From Wujia chipingensis (GTDB taxonomy: Bacteria; Bacillota; Clostridia; Lachnospirales; Lachnospiraceae): a DNA stretch of 64,000 bases. Positions within the stretch are counted from its first letter, which is position 1. Every line of letters starts with the position of its first letter. The DNA is taken from the NCBI RefSeq assembly GCF_014337155.1, contig NZ_CP060632.1:1433001-1497000 (forward strand). Reading direction: 5' to 3'. The position numbers and the translations under genes were made by a program. The notes beneath the pieces are model-generated. The model was not told the DNA's origin. It worked only from the letters and a program-made list of their open reading frames with translations, and ran no database searches. Positions 1 through 8,271 of the stretch are shown in pieces.

Positions 1-187
1 ACATGCCCCATGCGATTCCGGTATTCTGAATATATGTCAAATGAAATACATTCTTGATCAGTGGATGTGATTCATATAACGCAAAGGATGTGCGTACGAT
101 GAATTTTGTGATCTGATCGAATGCAACAAGCAAACCGATACAAAGAATCGGTATTATATAGATTTTGATTTTATTTTTAGTATTCAT
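1..187 (-). CDS. lspA: Lipoprotein signal peptidase II, N-terminal part (cut by window edge)
   Basis: The minus-strand reading frame begins at an ATG at 187 and runs off the left edge, giving about 62 residues. It has one hydrophobic segment (about residues 7-23) followed by DQITKFIV. Later comes LTYIQNTGIAWG, which matches the NTGxAFG-type motif of LspA, the membrane aspartic protease that removes signal peptides from prolipoproteins. The start overlaps the end of aroB by 11 bp, so the two are likely co-transcribed and translationally coupled. The catalytic aspartates fall partly outside the window. Identification rests on the family motifs. Confidence 0.85.
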   Translation of the reverse strand, partial: MNTKNKIKIYIIPILCIGLLVAFDQITKFIVRTSFALYESHPLIKNVFHLTYIQNTGIAWGM

Positions 188-1280
188 CCTGATATCTTTC
201 CTGTAATTCTTTGAGTGCCAGAAGCATATCTTCCTCGCTTACATCCATGTCGATATACGCGTGTCCGATCGTCTCTAACAAAATAAATTTGATTTTTCCA
301 CCGATGGCTTTCTTGTCGTTTTTCGTATAGGATACGATTGTTGCAAAATTCGCGTCGGCTGGCAGCTTTGGTACATGGTACGGTTTCATGCTGTGTAGGA
401 TATCTCGCAGCTCTGCCTGTGTAATATTCCCTTTTTTGTAGGAAATGATACTGGCAAGTGCACATCCGATCAGCACGCATTCTCCATGCAAAAATTCAAA
501 ATTCATGTATTTTTCGATGGCATGACCGAGAGTATGTCCAAAATTCAACAGTGCACGCTCTCCCTTTTCGGTCGGATCGTTTTCAACGACATTTTTCTTT
601 ACGACGTTGCTTTCGTAGATCATCTCTCCAACGGTAGGAAGATCAAGCGCTGCAATCTGTGCTTCGTTTTCCTTCAACCATATAAAATAATTGGCATTCT
701 TGATCAGACCATGCTTGATGATCTCGCCCATACCCGAACAAAACTGGCGGTTCGATAATGTCTTTAACACAGACAGGTTCATATACACCAGTTTCGGCAT
801 ATGAAAGGCGCCGACCATGTTCTTGTAGGAGTCAAAGTCCACACCGGTTTTTCCGCCGATGCTGGAATCAACCTGTGATAACAGGCTGGTTGGAATTTGG
901 ATAAAGTCGATACCGCGCAGATAGGTTGCGGCCGCATATCCGGTCAGATCACCGACCACACCGCCGCCGAGGGCGATCAGTACATCGTTTCGATCGAATT
1001 TTTCTTCAATCAGATGGGTGTACAGGTCTCTGACAACATTCAGATTCTTGCTTGCCTCTCCTTCTGGAAAGACAAAGGATGTTGTATATGTGCAGGCATC
1101 TTTGATAGAATGCAATATAGCATCCAAATACAAGGATGCTACATGACTTTCGGATACCACACAGATTTTACGGTTACTGTAGCCAAGTTCTTTTATCATA
1201 CTGGGAAGTGCATCAAAGCTCTTTTCATATACGATATCGTAGATTGGCTTATCATCAAGATGGACAGTTAAATTCTTCAT
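177..1280 (-). CDS. aroB: 3-dehydroquinate synthase
   Basis: A 367-residue protein of normal family length. It converts DAHP to 3-dehydroquinate in the shikimate pathway, using NAD and a divalent metal, in the cytosol. Visible motifs are the NAD-binding LGGGVVGDLTGYAA, the QIPTSLLSQVDSSIGGKTG stretch, and the metal ligands in GMGEIIKHG, NFGHTLGHAIE and LHGEC. It lies downstream of the long divIVA gene (36 bp gap) and overlaps lspA by 11 bp, so it seems to be carried at the end of the division-gene operon rather than with other aro genes. Confidence 0.96.
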   Translation of the reverse strand: MKNLTVHLDDKPIYDIVYEKSFDALPSMIKELGYSNRKICVVSESHVASLYLDAILHSIKDACTYTTSFVFPEGEASKNLNVVRDLYTHLIEEKFDRNDVLIALGGGVVGDLTGYAAATYLRGIDFIQIPTSLLSQVDSSIGGKTGVDFDSYKNMVGAFHMPKLVYMNLSVLKTLSNRQFCSGMGEIIKHGLIKNANYFIWLKENEAQIAALDLPTVGEMIYESNVVKKNVVENDPTEKGERALLNFGHTLGHAIEKYMNFEFLHGECVLIGCALASIISYKKGNITQAELRDILHSMKPYHVPKLPADANFATIVSYTKNDKKAIGGKIKFILLETIGHAYIDMDVSEEDMLLALKELQERYQDEY

Positions 1281-1316
1281 GGTAACTCTTCTTTCTGTAT
1301 GTAATACGATATTTGA

Positions 1317-2516
1317 TTAGATGAACTCAAATCCATCATCGTCGGTCTCGGCATCATCGTCTTCGCCTTCTCCGATCAACGCTGGTCCGTTGTTCTTTTT
1401 TGCTTCTACTTCGCCTTCGATGCTCTCTGCAGATTCTTCTGTATCTGTATCATCGTCGGACACTGATAAATGAGAAATCGTTGGAATCTCATCAATATCT
1501 GGCTCTTTTGGAACTGGCTCTGGTTTTACTTCCGGTTCCAGCTTTCTTTCTGGAGCTGGTTCCGGTGTCGGCTCCGGTTTTGCTTCCGGCTCTGGAGCAC
1601 GTTCTGGTTCTGGACGCGCTTCCCGTTTTGGTTCTGGTTTTGGTTCCGGCTTCGGCGCTTTGGCTGCCTGAGCAGCGGCTTCCCTTGCTTTTTGAACTGC
1701 TGCTGCAGCTTCGGAGCTTCCGACAGTTGCCCGCTTCATTTTTTTACGTTCTTCCGCGGAATTGGCAACCTTCAAGGAAGATTTTTTCTCTTCTGAACCT
1801 TTTCCCTTTGCGTCAAATGGATTATAATCCTTTTGCTCCTTTGGCTTAAAAGGATCAACAAAATTCTCTCCGGCACTTAAAGATTGTGTATATACAGCGC
1901 TTGTGCTGGTTGTATCGCCACTGCCAAATCCACCATTAAATCCACCCAATGTAGATTCATCGCGCAACTGAGGATCTCCGGTGTAGGCACCAAACCCGTC
2001 ACCTGCAGAGGCGGAAGCCTGTTTCTCCTCTCCACCCATGAGTGTCCATGCACGATCATCAATCATAGAGGATGGATCAAAATCCTGCTCGCCTAAGAAC
2101 TCAAACTGCTTTTTCAGTAACGAACAGAAATTAGATTTGTAAGCGGTGTATTTTGCTTCTAATAATGCAATCTCATCTTCCAGACGCTCCAGACGTTTCT
2201 CTGCGTCAGACACAATGTTGTTTGCCTGAATTTTGGCATCACGAATAATCTCCTTTGCTTCCTTTGTTGCATTGGAGATAGTCTCTACGGTGTCTTTTTC
2301 CGCACGCTTCAAGCTTTTCTCAAGATGTGATTCTTTGGAACGATAATTCTGTAATGTATCGTTTAATATGGAGACCTTCTCTTTTAACTCCGCATTTGAA
2401 CGATACAAGGATTCATAGCTTTCTGAAACACTGTCAAAAAATGTGTTTACATCTTTCTTGTCGTAACCCAAACCGACATGAAATTTCTTCTGTTGAATAT
2501 CAACTGGTGTAAGCAA
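1317..2516 (-). CDS. divIVA: DivIVA-family protein with long charged tail
   Basis: 399 residues. The first 20 residues (MLTPVDIQQKKFHVGLGYDK) form the DivIVA membrane-curvature-binding N-terminus. A long coiled coil follows to about residue 145, then a low-complexity middle and a Pro/Glu/Lys-rich stretch (about residues 285-345). The C-terminus is very acidic and ends in DDDGFEFI. DivIVA proteins recruit division and pole proteins to negatively curved membrane. The start codon is TTG (2514-2516), supported by the conserved MLTPxDI beginning. The gene sits between sepF and aroB. The second DivIVA paralogue in this window (51093-51668) shares the same C-terminal ending. The partner recruited is unknown. 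Confidence 0.88.
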   Translation of the reverse strand: MLTPVDIQQKKFHVGLGYDKKDVNTFFDSVSESYESLYRSNAELKEKVSILNDTLQNYRSKESHLEKSLKRAEKDTVETISNATKEAKEIIRDAKIQANNIVSDAEKRLERLEDEIALLEAKYTAYKSNFCSLLKKQFEFLGEQDFDPSSMIDDRAWTLMGGEEKQASASAGDGFGAYTGDPQLRDESTLGGFNGGFGSGDTTSTSAVYTQSLSAGENFVDPFKPKEQKDYNPFDAKGKGSEEKKSSLKVANSAEERKKMKRATVGSSEAAAAVQKAREAAAQAAKAPKPEPKPEPKREARPEPERAPEPEAKPEPTPEPAPERKLEPEVKPEPVPKEPDIDEIPTISHLSVSDDDTDTEESAESIEGEVEAKKNNGPALIGEGEDDDAETDDDGFEFI

Positions 2517-2537
2517 CTTTCCAACCCCCCTATTCGT

Positions 2538-3155
2538 TTAGTACTGTACGTATGGTGTCAGGGCATCCTGACCAACCAATTCCTCTCTCAAATCTCCGGA
2601 TACTTCGATATCCTGAGGTGTTGCAATAAATATGTTGGAAGATACCACATTCAAAGAGCCTCCCATTGCATAGCATGCACCGCCAACATAGTCGATGATT
2701 CGCTGTGCGACTGCGACATCCAAGCCCTCAATATTTATCACGATTGTTTTGTTTGCACGAAGGAAATCAATGACGGACTGTGCCTCATCTGTCTCCTGTG
2801 GTTTAATTACAAATACTTCACTACGGTTGCGGAAATCTGAGCTTCTGCTGTAAGACTTCTGGGAGTCCTTGAAATCAACCAGTTTGCCACTGGATGAACT
2901 GCCTGCAGTACTCCGATGTGTAGTCGATGCCTGCTGTGTAGCTGCTTCGTATTTGGAAGCGGAACGTGCAGCTGGCTTGCTGAAAGATGGTTTTGATTTC
3001 GATGCACGTGGTTTTACATCTTCATAATCATCGTCGTCATCGTCATCATAATCATCGTCGTCAAACAGATCGTCATCGAACTCATCTTCATCATCATCTA
3101 TATTTTTGACTTTGAAAAAATCAAGAAAACTCTTTTTACCTGCATCCTTTGCCAT
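2538..3155 (-). CDS. sepF: Cell division protein SepF
   Basis: 205 residues. An N-terminal amphipathic segment (about 1-16, KKSFLDFFKVKN) would bind membrane. Residues 20-46 are almost pure Asp/Glu. A Ser/Ala-rich linker follows, and the conserved SepF fold spans about 112-190 (VFVIKPQETDEAQSVIDFL, YVGGACYAMGG). SepF polymerises and anchors FtsZ to the membrane. The gene lies between ylmE and divIVA, as in many Firmicutes. The long acidic stretch after the membrane helix is unusual compared with B. subtilis SepF, though the core domain looks intact. Confidence 0.93.
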   Translation of the reverse strand: MAKDAGKKSFLDFFKVKNIDDDEDEFDDDLFDDDDYDDDDDDDYEDVKPRASKSKPSFSKPAARSASKYEAATQQASTTHRSTAGSSSSGKLVDFKDSQKSYSRSSDFRNRSEVFVIKPQETDEAQSVIDFLRANKTIVINIEGLDVAVAQRIIDYVGGACYAMGGSLNVVSSNIFIATPQDIEVSGDLREELVGQDALTPYVQY

Positions 3156-3172
3156 AACCTTATTCTCCTTAA

Positions 3173-3865
3173 TTAAATATTATAATTTCGCGCACCGAAA
3201 ATGGCGGTTCCGACACGAATCATAGTCGCGCCCTCCTCGACGGCGATTTCATAATCATTGGTCATTCCCATTGATAAAACACTCATATCAATATTATCAA
3301 TGCATTTGGATTTTATGTCAAGCGATAATTGGTGCATTTTACGGAAATAAACACGATTTTCTTCTGGATTTTCCACAAATGGAGCGATCGTCATGAGTCC
3401 CATAACATGAACATGCGGCATATCCTTGATCGCGTCAATCAAAGCGTAAACCTCATCCTCCCGGATTCCAAATTTTGTTTCTTCCTGTGCAATGTTGACT
3501 TCGAGAAGAACCTTTGCAACTACCCCTTTTTTAGCAGCCTCCTTCTCAATTTCTTTTGCCAGATGCACCGAATCCACACTGTGGATCAGACATGCCTTAT
3601 CTACAATATATTTTACTTTGTTTGTCTGCAGATGTCCGATTAAGTGCCAGTGAACCGGTTTGGATACATGTTCGTATTTATCAACCATCTCCTGCACTTT
3701 GTTCTCACCAAATTCCATCACACCATGTGAAAGTAATTCCTCTACATCGGATAATGGTTTGGTTTTGCTGACTGCAATGATCGTAATATCCTGAAAATTT
3801 CGGCCGGAGCGTTCACACGCTTTTTTGACATTTGCAACTACCTGTTCATAATTTTCGTATAGCAT
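3173..3865 (-). CDS. ylmE: YggS/YlmE family PLP-homeostasis protein
   Basis: 230 residues from the ATG at 3865. The frame also opens at a TTG at 3874, but AAAGG is only 2 nt from that codon, so the ATG is better placed. It is a single-domain alanine-racemase-fold protein that binds pyridoxal phosphate and buffers its level. The PLP lysine lies in AVSKTKP near residue 35. Other family signatures are FGENKVQE, WHLIGHLQTNK and SMGMTNDYEIAVEEGATMIRVG-type residues near the end. It is directly upstream of sepF (17 bp), the conserved ylm-cluster order. Family assignment is firm; the exact cellular role is less well known. Confidence 0.93.
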   Translation of the reverse strand: MLYENYEQVVANVKKACERSGRNFQDITIIAVSKTKPLSDVEELLSHGVMEFGENKVQEMVDKYEHVSKPVHWHLIGHLQTNKVKYIVDKACLIHSVDSVHLAKEIEKEAAKKGVVAKVLLEVNIAQEETKFGIREDEVYALIDAIKDMPHVHVMGLMTIAPFVENPEENRVYFRKMHQLSLDIKSKCIDNIDMSVLSMGMTNDYEIAVEEGATMIRVGTAIFGARNYNI

Positions 3866-3888
3866 CTTGATCAAGACCTTTCTAATTT

Positions 3889-5268
3889 TTAATATATAAG
3901 CTGATTTTCTGTGACACTTTGTGCATCCAGCACGATGTTATCGTAGGCTTTTAGCTCTTCGCCACTTTCAATCAGAACAAATTCGTCGATTGTTTTAATC
4001 ACAGTTACCCGGCGGAATTCTGCAATACCCTGATTGGCAAAATAAACACCGGTCAGTGGATATAATTCTAACAACGATGCTGCAATCGTAGCATTCGAGG
4101 TAATATTGACCAGAATGTCAGAATCCTCAAAGCCTTCTGGATCAACATAGGCGTATTTCTCGTCTGTCTTATAAATCTTTGGCTGCATCTGCTGTATAGT
4201 TTTGTTCCCATTGTCATCGGTCCGCTGCAGGTTGAGACGGTTCTCGTTACTTTGGTTACTGCCTGCAGACAGATAGCTGAGCGGAATCCGATAGACCTGC
4301 TTTTCTACAAGTGCAGACGAAGGAATTTTCAGACCACTCTCATCGGACTGAATCAGTTCCACAGTCACGAAACGCTCGGACAGATAATTTGACATATATT
4401 TATCGATGGCAATGTTGATATAAGAGCCATCGGAACCTTCAATAATTGTAAAAGGCATCGTAATCGTAAAGTTCGAATTGTTGATACGGAACTTCACATA
4501 TGACTGCCCGTCCAATTCTGCAAGCTGATCCTGTGAGATCGGCGCAACGATGTTCCACTGTTCGGATGGGATGATCTTCACGATAGTGGAACCGGCTTCT
4601 GCATAATCCCCGGATTTCATCGCCTTTTTATCGTATCCGGCTTTATCAAAATCGGAAGCTTTGATCTTTTCAGAAATCTGATAATTCTCATATCCGTCAA
4701 TGTAATATGTTACAAGCCCGCTGTCTGGGGCACTGACCGAAGACAGTCCGCGTCCAGAGGAGCCTGCCTGCTGCATCAGTACTTCGTTTGTCAGCTCGAA
4801 TACCTTGTTGTTAGCGCTTGTCTCGAAGCTGTACGCGTTGTAAAAGGTTACATCGCTGTATGATAACTTGTAAGAAGATATCAGGGAACGGATGCTTGCA
4901 TAGTCATTACTTGACAACAGTGCGTTGTAATTGCTGTCAGAATTATTTTCAGTATTATAGATCTCTCCGGTCTCATCAATGGTACATACAGTAGAGTTCT
5001 TTTTTACTTTTTCTCCATCGGTGATATAGTAACAGAGATAACCGGATTTCTGTGTGTTTACGATAACCTCGTCACGGATTGCAAGTCCCTGTAAGGTAAT
5101 ATCATTGCTGACATCACCTTTGCTGACCTGATAAATCGTAACGGATTCTTTGCTGAGCGAAGATACGACGCTGATTACGACATACAGCAAAACCGCTGCA
5201 ATAACTATGGTTGCAGCGTTTGCACGTATCTCTTTATTCAGTTGTATAATACGGTTTGGTTGTTTCAT
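3889..5268 (-). CDS. HlyD-like single-pass membrane protein in the sepF cluster
   Basis: 459 residues. One transmembrane helix (about 19-38) follows a short cytoplasmic N-terminus, so most of the protein is extracellular. Residues about 55-110 resemble a biotinyl-lipoyl/HlyD hairpin (VIVNTQKSGYLCYYITDGEKV) and a second half returns near LVTYYIDGYENYQ. This is the pattern of periplasmic-adaptor-type proteins. No export ATPase or permease is adjacent. It is instead flanked by a small P-loop protein and ylmE-sepF, which suggests a role at the division site or in envelope biogenesis. That role is inference from context. Confidence 0.6.
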   Translation of the reverse strand: MKQPNRIIQLNKEIRANAATIVIAAVLLYVVISVVSSLSKESVTIYQVSKGDVSNDITLQGLAIRDEVIVNTQKSGYLCYYITDGEKVKKNSTVCTIDETGEIYNTENNSDSNYNALLSSNDYASIRSLISSYKLSYSDVTFYNAYSFETSANNKVFELTNEVLMQQAGSSGRGLSSVSAPDSGLVTYYIDGYENYQISEKIKASDFDKAGYDKKAMKSGDYAEAGSTIVKIIPSEQWNIVAPISQDQLAELDGQSYVKFRINNSNFTITMPFTIIEGSDGSYINIAIDKYMSNYLSERFVTVELIQSDESGLKIPSSALVEKQVYRIPLSYLSAGSNQSNENRLNLQRTDDNGNKTIQQMQPKIYKTDEKYAYVDPEGFEDSDILVNITSNATIAASLLELYPLTGVYFANQGIAEFRRVTVIKTIDEFVLIESGEELKAYDNIVLDAQSVTENQLIY

Positions 5269-5291
5269 ATCCTCACCTGATTGTGTGTATT

Positions 5292-5711
5292 TTACAGTTT
5301 ACAGACAACATTGGCTGCATATTCTGCTGGCAACATGGATTCTTCCACGGCAGTACTGATGACAAATGTAACATTGTATTTTTCGGAAATCTTATCAATC
5401 TCTTTCAATGCAGCGCCAAGTGCATCTGCCTCGATGTTACACATCATCATGAAGTTATCCAAAAAGATGTGAGTTACATTATGGTTGGAAGAAATCAGTC
5501 CCTGAATAAAGCCCATAAAGGCATCTGGGGATTGAATATCGTACTCGTGCAGATTGACGAGCCGGATGACATTAGAAAGTTCATACATATGCTTGTTGCT
5601 CTTATCAATGTAAATGATAGAACCGCTAGTACGCTTGCTTTCGTTGTTCGCTCTTTCCACCATTTTGCGTGTTTTACCGTTTCCTTTTGCTCCAATAATT
5701 AGTTCCAGCAT
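5292..5711 (-). CDS. Small P-loop NTPase of unknown function
   Basis: 139 residues beginning MLELIIGAKGNGKTRK, a textbook Walker A (residues 7-14) right at the N-terminus. A hydrophobic strand ending in Asp (THIFLDNF, about residue 85) could be Walker B. No sensor, lid or DNA-binding domain is visible, so it is a minimal P-loop fold. The ribosome site AGGAGG lies 7 nt before the ATG. It lies 23 bp upstream of the HlyD-like gene and just after the DacA-like gene. I do not recognise the family function. An ATPase partner for the neighbouring membrane protein is a guess. Confidence 0.6.
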   Translation of the reverse strand: MLELIIGAKGNGKTRKMVERANNESKRTSGSIIYIDKSNKHMYELSNVIRLVNLHEYDIQSPDAFMGFIQGLISSNHNVTHIFLDNFMMMCNIEADALGAALKEIDKISEKYNVTFVISTAVEESMLPAEYAANVVCKL

Positions 5712-5723
5712 CTCATGTCCTCC

Positions 5724-6713
5724 TTAGTCTGTTAAACATAATAAACGTATAATAGAATTGTATAAGTCCGCTTTGGAATTGCCGGATGATGCGACAACTA
5801 CATAGTCCTTACCGTCCTTGGTCAGATACATGGCAAGACAGTTACCAGCTCCATCGGTCGTTCCTGTTTTCCAGGATTCCAGATGGAAGGTCGCTGGCAG
5901 AGACACTTCTCCCGTAACAAATAAATTTGTTGCGGTGCTTTCGGTATCAATTGCTGCGCCATTGGAATCATAAAACGTATAAGTATATGTATCAAAACCA
6001 TCAATATCCCGTAGGATCTGATGATTGTGGACTTCTTTTACAATGAGGTACATGTCATATGCGGTCGAATAGTGATTTGGATCGTCCAGTCCGTGTGGAT
6101 TCATAAAATGAGTGTTTGTAGCTCCGAGCTCCAGGGCTTTCTGATTCATACGGTCACAGAAGCTTTGGATATCCCCACCCACATACTCTGCCAGATACAG
6201 GGCATAATAATTGTTGGATTCTAACATCAGCCCATACAACAGGTCTTTTACGGAAATGGTATATCCACGATGCAACTGGCTGGGGGCAACATCTTCTGCT
6301 GTCAGATCATAGTTTTGTGTGATCTCAACCATATCATCGAGTGAAATGGTTCCGGCTTCAATGGCATCAGCCACAACAATTGCAGTCATCATCTTCGTCA
6401 TACTTGCCGGATACATACGTTGATGTACATTTTTGGCGGCAAGTACCGTCTGGTCGGATTCATTGATTAAAAGAGCGTAATAGTCTTCGGGAAACAAATC
6501 CGCCTGGGTACGGTCGTCACGATAAACAATCGTGTCCTCCTGATGGAAATCAACATTGTCCGATTGATGAACCAGGTGGTCGATCACGTAAGTAGCGGAA
6601 TCAACATCAGGATACGCTGCCTTTACGTGATTGTTGATAATACAGACAATAGATACAAACAATACCAACAGTACAAGTATTATTAAATTTCTAGTTAAAT
6701 ATTTACTTCGCAT
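5724..6713 (-). CDS. D-alanyl-D-alanine carboxypeptidase, S11 (DacA-like)
   Basis: 329 residues. An N-terminal membrane anchor (about 9-27) is followed by the S11 catalytic domain, which trims the terminal D-Ala from peptidoglycan stem peptides. All three motifs are intact: SMTK at 104-107, SNN at 166-168 and KTG at 282-284. There is no C-terminal amphipathic anchor domain of the DacA type, since the protein ends soon after the transpeptidase fold, so anchoring is by the N-terminal helix. It lies between mgsA and the small P-loop gene. No clear Shine-Dalgarno precedes the ATG, which suggests coupling to mgsA 6 bp upstream. Confidence 0.9.
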   Translation of the reverse strand: MRSKYLTRNLIILVLLVLFVSIVCIINNHVKAAYPDVDSATYVIDHLVHQSDNVDFHQEDTIVYRDDRTQADLFPEDYYALLINESDQTVLAAKNVHQRMYPASMTKMMTAIVVADAIEAGTISLDDMVEITQNYDLTAEDVAPSQLHRGYTISVKDLLYGLMLESNNYYALYLAEYVGGDIQSFCDRMNQKALELGATNTHFMNPHGLDDPNHYSTAYDMYLIVKEVHNHQILRDIDGFDTYTYTFYDSNGAAIDTESTATNLFVTGEVSLPATFHLESWKTGTTDGAGNCLAMYLTKDGKDYVVVASSGNSKADLYNSIIRLLCLTD

Positions 6714-6719
6714 AGTTTT

Positions 6720-7118
6720 TTAGTGCTTAAACAGTTCTCGCCAATCTAAGTCACCACGATCCAACGCTTTGATCAGCAATTCCGCGGTTGCAAGATTGGT
6801 TGCAAGTGGAATATTGTGAATATCACAAAGCGAAAAGATGTTATTGATATCTACATCGTGGCTCTTCTTGGTCTGTGGATCGCGTAAAAATATCATCATG
6901 TCCAGATCATTGCTCTCAATCATGGCACCGAGCTGCTGCTCTCCTCCGGTATGCCCGGCGAGGAACTTGTGGACAGTCAGATTGGTAACCTCTTCAATCA
7001 TACGTCCTGTCGTTCCGGTTGCATAAAGTTCATGATGAGACATAATCCCCCGATAAGCGATACAGAAATTCTGCATTAATTTTTTCTTCGCATCATGTGC
7101 GATTAAACCGATGTTCAT
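6720..7118 (-). CDS. mgsA: Methylglyoxal synthase
   Basis: 132 residues, normal for the family. It converts dihydroxyacetone phosphate to methylglyoxal and phosphate in the cytosol, a bypass of lower glycolysis when phosphate is short. The start MNIGLIAHDAKK, the ATGTTGRM phosphate-binding loop, GGEQQLGAMI and FLRDP with its catalytic Asp are visible. AAGGAG precedes the ATG. Its place between rodA and a carboxypeptidase gene is metabolically odd but occurs in related Clostridia (family knowledge). Confidence 0.95.
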   Translation of the reverse strand: MNIGLIAHDAKKKLMQNFCIAYRGIMSHHELYATGTTGRMIEEVTNLTVHKFLAGHTGGEQQLGAMIESNDLDMMIFLRDPQTKKSHDVDINNIFSLCDIHNIPLATNLATAELLIKALDRGDLDWRELFKH

Positions 7119-7152
7119 GTACGGTTCTCCTTAAGTAACATTATAGTCTTCC

Positions 7153-8271
7153 CTAGTAGCTTGTTTTTTGCATACTGACATTTAGCACGACTCCGATTCC
7201 AATCGAGATACTAATCAGGGAACTGAGCCCGTAGCTGATAAACGGAAGCGGTAGTCCGGTGTTTGGTATAACACCGGTTGCAACACCGACATTGATGAAT
7301 GTCTGGTATGCGATCAGACAGCCCATTCCGGCTGCAATCAGCATGCCTTTTGTATCTTTTGCATTTCTCGCTACATGGATACATTGTAACACTATTAACA
7401 GTAGAATTGCAATAATTATTACACTTCCAACGAAACCAAGTTCTTCGCCGATGACAGAAAAAATGAAGTCTGTCTGCTGCTCCGAAATGAAATTTGCATC
7501 CTTTACTGTGGCGATGGTTGAAGTGTTTAAGCCTTTTCCAGTAAGCTGTCCGGAACCGATTGCCATAACGGAGTTATTCTGCTGTGTATAGTCGGAGCCG
7601 TACTGCCCTGGATAGATAAACTGCAGGATTCGGTTCACCTGGTAATCACGCAGCAAGTGTTGGTTTGGCCTCTGAATATACCACAGAAAGCTTCCAGCAA
7701 GTGGAACAAATACCAGCAGTGCAATTCCGATAATCTTATAGCTTAATCCAGACAGATATAACATTGTGACAAGAACCATAGCCAGACACAGAGTCGTGGA
7801 CAGATCCGGTTCTACTGCGATCAGTGCCAGGGATAATCCAATCAGAAGCACAAACAGGCAAAGTCCTTTAAGTGTATTGATTTTATTATCTTCTTTCAGT
7901 TTATCCAGAAAGGTTGCAGTAAATAAGATCATAAGGATCTTGGAAAATTCGGATGGCTGGAACTGAATACCTCCGCTTCCGCCAATCATGATCCATCGTT
8001 TTGCATAATTGACTTCCACACCAAAAAAGATAACGGAAAGTAATATAACCGCGTTAATGATGAAAAACACACGGTAAAACCGGCACACAAAGTCGTAATT
8101 TAATAGAGAGACAAAAATCATAATGATAACGCCAAGCCCAATACCGATGGTCTGTTTGGGCGTGAATGAACTGTCTGCACTGTTGATCATGACAACGCCA
8201 CAGATCATGGCAATGATGACGGTAATCAGTAATTTGAAATTATAGTCTCTGAGACTGAATCTTGTGAACAT
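7153..8271 (-). CDS. rodA: SEDS peptidoglycan glycosyltransferase RodA
   Basis: 372 residues with about ten hydrophobic helices, a SEDS-family polymerase of lateral-wall peptidoglycan. Diagnostic stretches are RWIMIGGSGGIQFQPSEFSK, AVEPDLSTTL and the late loop NTGLPLPFISYGLSS. The partner class B PBP (mrdA) is encoded in the same operon. The start overlaps the end of minD by 32 bp, and the ribosome site AAGGATAAAG lies inside minD, so the overlap appears real. This is the elongation-type SEDS gene; a second SEDS gene lies at 45195-46625. Confidence 0.92.
   Translation of the reverse strand: MFTRFSLRDYNFKLLITVIIAMICGVVMINSADSSFTPKQTIGIGLGVIIMIFVSLLNYDFVCRFYRVFFIINAVILLSVIFFGVEVNYAKRWIMIGGSGGIQFQPSEFSKILMILFTATFLDKLKEDNKINTLKGLCLFVLLIGLSLALIAVEPDLSTTLCLAMVLVTMLYLSGLSYKIIGIALLVFVPLAGSFLWYIQRPNQHLLRDYQVNRILQFIYPGQYGSDYTQQNNSVMAIGSGQLTGKGLNTSTIATVKDANFISEQQTDFIFSVIGEELGFVGSVIIIAILLLIVLQCIHVARNAKDTKGMLIAAGMGCLIAYQTFINVGVATGVIPNTGLPLPFISYGLSSLISISIGIGVVLNVSMQKTSY

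Noticed and set aside
1400..1849. Open plus-strand frames opposite the Pro/Glu-rich part of the long DivIVA gene
   Set aside because: They are leucine/phenylalanine-rich mirror products of a repetitive Pro-Glu-Lys coding region, without a ribosome site or family motif. The minus frame is clearly the gene.
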